Origin: Nocardioides kribbensis
GTDB taxonomy: Bacteria > Actinomycetota > Actinomycetes > Propionibacteriales > Nocardioidaceae
Assembly: GCF_015070375.1 (NCBI RefSeq)
Contig: NZ_JADCLL010000002.1
Location: 186,001-250,000, forward strand
Length of the DNA: 64,000 nucleotides
Reading direction: 5' to 3'
The notes under the pieces were generated by a model. It was not told the DNA's origin and made no database searches. It saw nothing but the letters and a program-made list of their open reading frames with translations. Each line of letters begins with the position of its first letter. The stretch's first letter is position 1. Positions 58,725 through 64,000 of this stretch are shown here, one piece after another. The translations under genes and the position numbers were made by a program.

Positions 58725-59849
58725 ATGCCCGGTTGGACTGCACGCGCGCGCGACCCGATCTTCTGGAACGACGTCACGCAGCTGGCCAAGACGGTGCTCG
58801 CGGCGGTGCTCGCCTGGGTGCTGGCCACGAGCGTCTTCGAGCTGCCGCAGTCGTTCCTGGCGCCGTGGGCGGCGCTGCTGGTCGTGCACGCCACGGTCTA
58901 CCGCACCTTCTCCCGCGGCGTGCGCCAGGTCGCGGCCGCCGTGACGGGGGTGCTGCTCGCCTGGGCGACCGGCAACGTGCTCGGCCTCGACACCGCGGCG
59001 GTGGTCATGGTGCTGGCGCTCGGGCTGGCCATCGGCGCGCTGCCGTGGTTCGGCGAGGAGTCCACCGCCGTGGCGGCCACGGCCCTCGTGGTGCTCACCA
59101 CCGGCTTCTCCGACAACGACGGCATGCTCGTCTCGCGCCTGGCCGACACCGCGATCGGCATCGGCGTCGGCCTGCTGGTCAACCTGCTGGTGTGGCCCCC
59201 GCTGCGGCGGCGTACGGCGGTCGTGGCGCTCGACCGCATCGACGACGCCATCGGCGCCCTCCTCGTCGACATCGGTCGCGGGCTGACCGACGGCTGCAGC
59301 GACGAGGACGTCGACGACTGGATCGACCGCACCCGCGACCTCGACGGTGAGCTCGACAACGCCTGGTCGCTGGTGCGCCAGGCTCGCGAGAGCGCGCGGA
59401 TGAACCCACGCCGCTCGGCCCACGAGCTGCGCGACCCCCGGCAGTGGTACTCCCTGCTGCGCCGCATGGAGCAGGCGGTCGCGGAGACCCGCAGCATGGC
59501 GCGCACCCTCGGCCACGAGACCACCTGCCGCGACGACTGGGCCGACCCCTTCCGGGCCGGGTGGGTCGCGCTGCTGGTGGCCGCCGGCGAGGCGGTCAAG
59601 GACGCCGATCCCGAGCCGCTGCGCGAGGTGCGCTCCCGGCTCAACGTGCTGGTGGACCAGATCGGCGCGCAGGAGCCCACCCCGGAGCTGTGGCCGGTCT
59701 TCGGCGGCCTGATGATCAACCTGCGCAACATCCTCGACGCGATGGACGAGGTCGCCGCGGCCAACCCCCTCGGCCAGCCGCCGCTGCCGCTGGCCACGGT
59801 CGTGCGCCGCCGGGCCCGGGTGGCCGCGGGCGGGGAGGCCGCCGAGTGA
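58725..59849 (+). CDS. FUSC/aromatic acid exporter-like membrane protein
   Basis: 374 residues. The N-terminal membrane domain (LAKTVLAAVLAWVLATSVFE ... FLAPWAALLVVHATVYRTFSRG ... LVNLLVWPPLRRR) matches the FUSC/ArAE family. The C-terminal half is a soluble helical bundle. E. coli AaeB-type members export aromatic acids, but the substrate here is unknown. The frame is open upstream; the leaderless promoter fixes the start. Confidence 0.82.
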   Translation: MPGWTARARDPIFWNDVTQLAKTVLAAVLAWVLATSVFELPQSFLAPWAALLVVHATVYRTFSRGVRQVAAAVTGVLLAWATGNVLGLDTAAVVMVLALGLAIGALPWFGEESTAVAATALVVLTTGFSDNDGMLVSRLADTAIGIGVGLLVNLLVWPPLRRRTAVVALDRIDDAIGALLVDIGRGLTDGCSDEDVDDWIDRTRDLDGELDNAWSLVRQARESARMNPRRSAHELRDPRQWYSLLRRMEQAVAETRSMARTLGHETTCRDDWADPFRAGWVALLVAAGEAVKDADPEPLREVRSRLNVLVDQIGAQEPTPELWPVFGGLMINLRNILDAMDEVAAANPLGQPPLPLATVVRRRARVAAGGEAAE

Positions 59850-59892
59850 GCCGCCCAGCGACCAGCCCAGCGACCAGCGCGGTGACCCCCCG

Positions 59893-60531
59893 GTGACCCG
59901 CCGGGCAGGGCGTCCCCGTCGCCAGCGCTTCGTCGGTCGTATCGCCGGCGTCGGCAGCGCCAGCGGGGTGCGGGTGGTGGTCGGGCACTGGCATGACACC
60001 CCGCTGGGCCGCTTCTCCGACGCGATGGTGGAAGGGCCCGACGGGCACCGCGTGCTGATCGCCCCGCACCGGGACGCGGCCGACTTCATCGAGGCGACGT
60101 ACTCCTTCGACGAGGTGCGGATCGAGCCGGTGACGGCGGTGGCCACGGCGACCGCCTGGTCGGTGCGCTCGCCCTCCCTCGACCTCGACCTCGTCGTGGG
60201 CCGCCGCACCGCGCTGGGCCGACTGCTGGCGCTGGTGCCCGACCGGGTGGCGACCAGCCCGGCCTGGTGCTCACTCACCGACGTCGTGGCCCGTCTCGTG
60301 CTGCGCGGGGTCCGCACCCGCGGCAGCGCCGGCGGCGGACGGCGGGAGTGGTACGGCGCCACGGACCACCACCGCGTGCGGGCCGCGACCGGGCAGCTCG
60401 AGGGCCGCGACCTCGGCGCGCTGGCGCCGGTGAGCCCGCCCCCGCGCTTCGGCTTCTCCTCCACGCCGCGACGGCCGTCGGTCACGACGGTGGTGACCAC
60501 CGTCGAGGTGCCCGGGGCCCAGCGCGGCTGA
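59893..60531 (+). CDS. Conserved hypothetical protein
   Basis: 212 residues from GTG 59893. The first 110 residues look like a compact beta-rich domain (GVRVVVGHWHDTPLGRFSDA, VLIAPHRDAADFIEATYSFD). The C-terminus is basic and Ser/Pro/Thr-rich. I do not recognise the family beyond general similarity to other actinobacterial hypotheticals. It follows the FUSC gene by 43 bp and may be co-transcribed. Confidence 0.65.
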   Translation: MTRRAGRPRRQRFVGRIAGVGSASGVRVVVGHWHDTPLGRFSDAMVEGPDGHRVLIAPHRDAADFIEATYSFDEVRIEPVTAVATATAWSVRSPSLDLDLVVGRRTALGRLLALVPDRVATSPAWCSLTDVVARLVLRGVRTRGSAGGGRREWYGATDHHRVRAATGQLEGRDLGALAPVSPPPRFGFSSTPRRPSVTTVVTTVEVPGAQRG

Positions 60532-60605
60532 GCCCGAGGCCCCGCCGCGGCCCGCAGCCGGGCGCCGCCGGGCTCGGCCGCGAGCGGGGGCGCCCCGCCG
60601 GCGGC

Positions 60606-60611
60606 TACGGT
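60606..60611 (+). promoter_or_regulatory. Leaderless-type -10 (TACGGT, N7, ATG)
   Basis: TACGGT followed by 7 nt and ATG 60619. Confidence 0.5.
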
Positions 60612-60618
60612 GCCGGAC

Positions 60619-61380
60619 ATGGCTCCCGGCTCGCAGCGCCCCCACGCGGCCGACCCCGCGCGCCTGGACTCCGGTGGCCCGGTCGACCTTCCCTACCCGG
60701 GCGACGGGGGCGACCCGTGCGGGCCCGGTGCGGAGGACGGGCAGCGGCCGCTGCGCGCCGACGCCGAGCGCAACCGGCGGCTGATCCTCGACGCCGCCGC
60801 CGCGGTCTTCGCCGAGCGGGGCCTAGAGGCCGGCTTCGAGGAGGTCGCGCGCCGCGCCGGGGTGGGCGTCGGCACGGTCTACCGCCGCTTCCCCGACCGC
60901 GACGACCTCATCGACGCCCTCTTCGCCCGGCGCCTCGACGAGCTGGTCGCGCTCACCGCGCGTGCGGGCGAGAGGGAGGACCCGTGGGAGGCCCTGGTGT
61001 GGTTCCTGGAGGAGTCGGTCGCGGCCCAGTCCTGCGACCGGGGGCTCAGCGAGGTGCTGGGCGACGGCCTGCGCGGGGCCGAGCGCCTCGAGCGGGCCCG
61101 GGAGCGCATGCAGCCCGCGGTCGGCGCGGTCGTCTCGCGGGCCCAGGCCGCCGGGGTGCTGCGCGACGACGTCGCTCCGCTCGACCTGGCGGTGCTCTCC
61201 CGCGCGGTCTCCCAGATCGGCACCGAGGCCACCCCCGACCTGTGGCGCCGCTACCTCGCCATCCTGCTCGACGGTCTGCGCGCCCACCCTGACGGGCCTA
61301 CGCCGCTGCCGCGGGCCTGCCCCGACGAGGCCGAGCTGGCCCGGGTGGCGCACAAGGCCCGTCCGGGCCGCCGACGCTGA
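60619..61380 (+). CDS. TetR-family transcriptional regulator
   Basis: 253 residues from ATG 60619. About 45 N-terminal residues are disordered, then comes the helix-turn-helix: RRLILDAAAAVFAERGLEAG ... FEEVARRAGVGVGTVYRRFP. The C-terminal domain resembles TetR proteins such as SbtR-like regulators. No neighbouring target is obvious. Confidence 0.92.
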   Translation: MAPGSQRPHAADPARLDSGGPVDLPYPGDGGDPCGPGAEDGQRPLRADAERNRRLILDAAAAVFAERGLEAGFEEVARRAGVGVGTVYRRFPDRDDLIDALFARRLDELVALTARAGEREDPWEALVWFLEESVAAQSCDRGLSEVLGDGLRGAERLERARERMQPAVGAVVSRAQAAGVLRDDVAPLDLAVLSRAVSQIGTEATPDLWRRYLAILLDGLRAHPDGPTPLPRACPDEAELARVAHKARPGRRR

Positions 61381-61448
61381 GGCCGGCCCCACCTCTCGGT
61401 CACGGCCGGGACCGAGGTCGGGACCGAGGTCGGACCCGTGGGGACGGC

Positions 61449-62174
61449 TCAGCAGACGGGCAGCCGGTCGCGGCACCGCGGGCGTCGGGACCCGGGAAGC
61501 TCCTCGCTGCCCGGCTCACCGCCGTCCGGGTGCCCGCCGGTCAGGTGCGCGCCGGTCGACTCCCGGTCGACCGGTCCACCCGCCGGCACCGCCACGGCGG
61601 CCACGGGTGCGAGCGCGCGACCGGCCGCGCGGCGCCGGCGTACGACATGGCGTGCGGCCAGGACGACGGCGAGCGACGCGGCGAGGACGACCACGGCGGT
61701 GCCGAGGTGGTCGAGCACGCCGCTGGCCGCGATCGCGCTGCCGGCGACGACCCAGGCCGAGGCCCACGCGAGCGCACCGACGACGGAGGCGGGCAGGAAG
61801 CGCCGGTAGGGCAGGTGGGCAGCGCCGGCGACCGCGGGCATGACGGTGCGCACGAAGGGGAGCATGCGGCTCACCAGCACCGCGGTCGTGCCGTGGCGGG
61901 CGACGAGGTCGGTGGCCCGGTCCCACCGCGCGACGCCGAGGCGCCCCACGAGACGGCCGGCCCGCAGCCGCGGCCCGGTGTGGTGGCCCAGCAGGTAGCC
62001 GAGGTGGTCGCCGCTGGTCGCCCCGAGGGCCACCGCGAGCACCAGCAGGGCCGAGGCTCCGGTCCCGTCGGTCGCGGCCGACAGCCCGGTGATCGCCACC
62101 TCGCCGGGCAGCACGGCCCCCAGGCCGAGCGACGACTCGGCGAGCGCCAGGAGGAAGCCCAGCAGGAAGGTCAT
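61449..62174 (-). CDS. DedA-family membrane protein
   Basis: 241 residues from ATG 62174. Signatures are ESSLGLGAVLPGEVAITGLS, LGATSGDHLGYLLGHHTG and the conserved RMLPFVRTVMPAVAGAAHLPYRRFL. DedA proteins are undecaprenyl-phosphate or lipid translocases in several bacteria. An unusual hydrophilic C-terminal tail of about 45 residues with several Glu and Arg follows the last helix. Confidence 0.88.
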   Translation of the reverse strand: MTFLLGFLLALAESSLGLGAVLPGEVAITGLSAATDGTGASALLVLAVALGATSGDHLGYLLGHHTGPRLRAGRLVGRLGVARWDRATDLVARHGTTAVLVSRMLPFVRTVMPAVAGAAHLPYRRFLPASVVGALAWASAWVVAGSAIAASGVLDHLGTAVVVLAASLAVVLAARHVVRRRRAAGRALAPVAAVAVPAGGPVDRESTGAHLTGGHPDGGEPGSEELPGSRRPRCRDRLPVC

Positions 62175-62269
62175 CGGGTCCCCCGCTCCGTCCGCCGCCG
62201 GGTGCGGTGGGACGACAGGTCCGACAACGCAACCGGAGGATTTATTCCGTTTGGCCCGCTGCGGCTGTG

Positions 62270-62349
62270 CGGGTTTCACCGGTCGGCCGGCGAAACCCGC
62301 ACTGGTCGGCCGACGCGTGGGCCGACAGGTGCGGGTCTGGGCCGACAGC
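62270..62349. repeat. Dispersed palindromic repeat, copy C
   Basis: The hairpin GCGGGTTTC ... GAAACCCGC (62270-62301) is followed by GTCGGCC-ACGCGTG-GGCCGAC-type pairs and GGGCCGACAG. Same orientation as copy A. Confidence 0.85.
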
Positions 62350-62444
62350 CTGTCCGGACTCGCTTGTGCGGGGGCCGGGGCGGCCCTGCGGCTACGGGCG
62401 GCGGCGGGCGGTCGGTGGACCCACCGGGGCGGAGCTGGAGTACG

Positions 62445-62478
62445 ACGACGGGGCCCCGGATCACCGGGGCCCCGTCGT
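62445..62478 (-). terminator. Strong hairpin terminator after the YceI gene
   Basis: Perfect 15-bp arms ACGACGGGGCCCCGG / CCGGGGCCCCGTCGT around the tetraloop ATCA, about 70 nt beyond the YceI stop on the minus strand. Confidence 0.75.
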
Positions 62479-62546
62479 GGTGTCACGCGCCACCGATGTG
62501 CCGGTCGGCGTGGATGTTGCTGCGTCCCCTGCCGGGGACGGGTGGA

Positions 62547-63155
62547 TCAGACGTTCTTGATCGCCGAGATGTCGAACTCGAGCTTGATCTTCTCCGAGAC
62601 GAGGACGCCGCCGGTCTCGAGGGCGGCGTTCCAGGTGAGGCCGAAGTCCTTGCGGTTGAGGGCCGAGGCGCCCTCGAAGCCGACGCGGGTGTTGCCGAAG
62701 GGGTCGGTGGCCGAGCCGGTCTGCTCGAACTCGATGGCGACCGAGTTGGTGGTGCCGGCGATCGTCAGGTCGCCCGTGATCGTCCAGTCGTCGCCGTCGC
62801 GGCTGACGTCGGTCGAGGTGAAGGTGATGGTGGGGTTCTTCTCGGCGTCGAAGAAGTCGCCGGAGACCAGGTGGCCGTCGCGGTCGGCGGAGCCGGTGTC
62901 GATCGAGGCGGTGACGATGCTGAGGGTCACCGAGGAGGCGGCGGGGTTGGCGGTGTCGATGTGGGCGGTGCCGCTCCAGTCCTTGAACTGGCCGCGGACG
63001 GTGGTGACCATCGCGTGGCGCGCGCTGAAGCCGAGACGGCTGTGGCTGGGGTCGATGGTGTAGTCGCCGGTGAGGTCGGAGACGACGCTGGTGGGGGCGT
63101 CGAAGGTGGCGGTGGCGCCGGTGGTCTTGTCGTTCGAGCGGCTGAAGATGCCCAT
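62547..63155 (-). CDS. YceI-family lipocalin-like protein
   Basis: 202 residues from ATG 63155 (ribosome-binding site AGGAG). The YceI fold is clear: GDYTIDPSHSRLGFSARHAM ... VRGQFKDWSGTAHID ... VSGDFFDAEKNPTITFTSTD ... NRKDFGLTWNAALETGGVLV. No signal peptide is present, so it is probably cytoplasmic. Family members bind isoprenoid quinone-like or other lipid ligands, often under MarR control. Confidence 0.92.
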   Translation of the reverse strand: MGIFSRSNDKTTGATATFDAPTSVVSDLTGDYTIDPSHSRLGFSARHAMVTTVRGQFKDWSGTAHIDTANPAASSVTLSIVTASIDTGSADRDGHLVSGDFFDAEKNPTITFTSTDVSRDGDDWTITGDLTIAGTTNSVAIEFEQTGSATDPFGNTRVGFEGASALNRKDFGLTWNAALETGGVLVSEKIKLEFDISAIKNV

Positions 63156-63192
63156 GGTGTGCTCCTGAGGTCTGTGGTGGGGGTGCTCGTCC

Positions 63193-63221
63193 ACGCTAGT
63201 GGAACTTTCAATTACCCACAA
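63193..63221 (-). promoter_or_regulatory. Promoter of the YceI gene
   Basis: On the minus strand TTGTGG (63221-63216), a 17-nt spacer, then TAGCGT (63198-63193). The spacer contains the imperfect repeat TTGAA-AG-TTCCA, a possible operator. Confidence 0.65.
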
Positions 63222-63314
63222 CCGGACCGGGGTCCGTTTTCATTCCCGGCGTCGGTCCGCAGTCGCGAGGCGGTCTGGACCAGCGTCGACACGGCCTCGT
63301 CGGGCCGGAAACGA

Positions 63315-63351
63315 CGAGGAGCCGCGACCCCCGGTGGGTCGCGGCTCCTCG
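63315..63351 (-). terminator. Rho-independent-type terminator of the 49-residue gene
   Basis: Perfect 16-bp arms CGAGGAGCCGCGACCC / GGGTCGCGGCTCCTCG around a 5-nt loop. On the minus strand it is followed by TCGTTTCC, a weak T-tract. It lies 10 nt beyond the stop of the gene at 63362. Confidence 0.8.
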
Positions 63352-63361
63352 TGCGTGTCGC

Positions 63362-63511
63362 TCAGGCTGCGTGAGGCGTCTGGATCGGAACTGCGCTCCG
63401 GACGTCGAGCGTCGGGTCGACCCAGTGGGCCTCCAGGCGCGTGCGGCCACTGCTGTCGGTGACGGTCACCCAGGTCTGGGTCAGGGCTCCGGTCATCTGC
63501 GAGTTCAGCAT
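63362..63511 (-). CDS. Small protein of unknown function (49 residues)
   Basis: MLNSQMTGALTQTWVTVTDS begins a 49-residue protein containing SGRTRLEAHWVDP. The ribosome-binding site AGGAGG lies 6 nt before ATG 63511, and a strong terminator follows directly, so it is a complete small transcription unit. It is predicted soluble, with a beta-hairpin-like centre. I recall similar small proteins in related actinobacteria but no function. Confidence 0.7.
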   Translation of the reverse strand: MLNSQMTGALTQTWVTVTDSSGRTRLEAHWVDPTLDVRSAVPIQTPHAA

Positions 63512-63747
63512 GGGACACCTCCTGTTCATCTTCTGTTCACCAAAGGTAGCACGCCCCCACGGGGATGGGCGGATTTTGCCGAGACTCCGCTCGCTTCCTC
63601 CACCTGGAGGGGTGATCGACCGCGCGTCGTCCCCGCGGCGCTCCACCCGGTCGATCCGGGCGCGTCGGCGGCCCGGGCCCCGCCCGATCCCGTCCCGAGG
63701 CGGTGTTGTCCGCGGCCCGACCGACGAACGCGTCCGTGGTCGCGTCG

Positions 63748-63771
63748 TTCCTGCCCGAAATCGGGCAGGAA
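63748..63771. promoter_or_regulatory. Perfect 11-bp inverted repeat upstream of the gene at 63809
   Basis: Arms TTCCTGCCCGA and TCGGGCAGGAA separated by AA. It lies 37 nt before GTG 63809 in a divergent intergenic region. The length and symmetry suggest a dimeric repressor site; a hairpin in RNA is also possible. Confidence 0.55.
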
Positions 63772-63808
63772 GTTGGCGGACGGGGGTCGATGCGGTCACG
63801 ATCTGGCG

Positions 63809-64000
63809 GTGCGCGCACCCGACGACCTCCGAGAGCACCCGCTCGCCCCGCTCGTCGAGCACCTCAGCGCCACGACCGACCTCAGCCGACCCGAGGCGCT
63901 GCGCGTCGCGCAGGACGTCGTCGACTTCCTCGCCCAGCCGGTCGAGGAGGTCGTACGCCGCCGGCACGCCCAGCTGCGCTCCGCGGGCGTGCGCAACGCC
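63809..64000 (+). CDS. N-terminal part of an unidentified protein (cut by the window end)
   Basis: 64 codons from GTG 63809 to the window edge (VRAPDDLREHPLAPLVEHLS ..., PEALRVAQDVVDFLAQPVEE). CACGAT lies exactly 6 nt before the GTG, so it is probably leaderless. The visible part is an acidic helical segment. Too little is present to name a family. Confidence 0.6.
   Translation, partial: MRAPDDLREHPLAPLVEHLSATTDLSRPEALRVAQDVVDFLAQPVEEVVRRRHAQLRSAGVRNA

Overview
This window comes from a chromosome of a very high-GC actinobacterium, most likely a member of the Nocardioidaceae (Nocardioides or a close relative). The family is inferred from gene content: the rpsF-ssb-rpsR-rplI ... MATE ... dnaB order, a mycothiol-transferase-type DinB protein, an F420-type luciferase-like oxidoreductase, DUF1707 proteins, and abundant leaderless promoters. 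No rRNA or tRNA genes were seen. The ribosomal-protein/dnaB block usually lies near the replication origin in actinobacteria, but dnaA and dnaN are not here.

Region 1 (1-9043) is the core block. It holds a partial cell-surface protein, a Ser/Thr kinase, rpsF-ssb-rpsR-rplI, a secreted Ig-like protein, two membrane proteins (one a MATE exporter) and dnaB. A cluster of DnaA-box-like 9-mers fills the dnaB upstream region.

Region 2 (9044 to about 26735) is an accessory defence island of visibly lower GC. It holds an orphan antitoxin-like gene; a three-gene restriction-modification-like operon (methyltransferase fragment, GIY-YIG/helicase/methyltransferase-like protein, NPPY methyltransferase fragment); a four-gene Wadjet-type jetABCD cassette on the other strand; and a single-chain GmrSD-type DUF262-DUF1524 protein. 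Its right edge cuts off the 3' end of a fetB-like permease gene. No integrase or tRNA is visible, so this looks like replacement of the dnaB-fetB interval rather than a clean insertion.

Region 3 (27-48 kb) is metabolic and housekeeping. It has a secreted GH13 alpha-amylase, HU, a GMC oxidoreductase/aldehyde dehydrogenase pair, a Nei/Fpg glycosylase, a PQQ-type sugar dehydrogenase lipoprotein, a DUF429-RelA/SpoT fusion, a DinB protein, a peptidase E coupled to an amphipathic-repeat protein, an MFS exporter, a glutamine-synthetase-like enzyme coupled to a possible cysteine-peptidase-fold protein, and several small enzymes.

Region 4 (47.6-64 kb) is regulatory and transport-rich. It has a PadR regulator with a DUF1707 protein, an F420 oxidoreductase behind a small leader ORF, an ABC exporter with a two-component system, a second DUF1707 gene, an 84-bp tandem array, an SDR/P450/TetR cluster with a clear operator, a FUSC protein, another TetR, DedA, YceI and two small or partial genes.

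Two layers of non-coding structure stand out. One is a dispersed palindromic repeat family (three intergenic copies). The other is a recurrent leaderless promoter layout, TAnnnT followed by exactly six bases and then the start codon.
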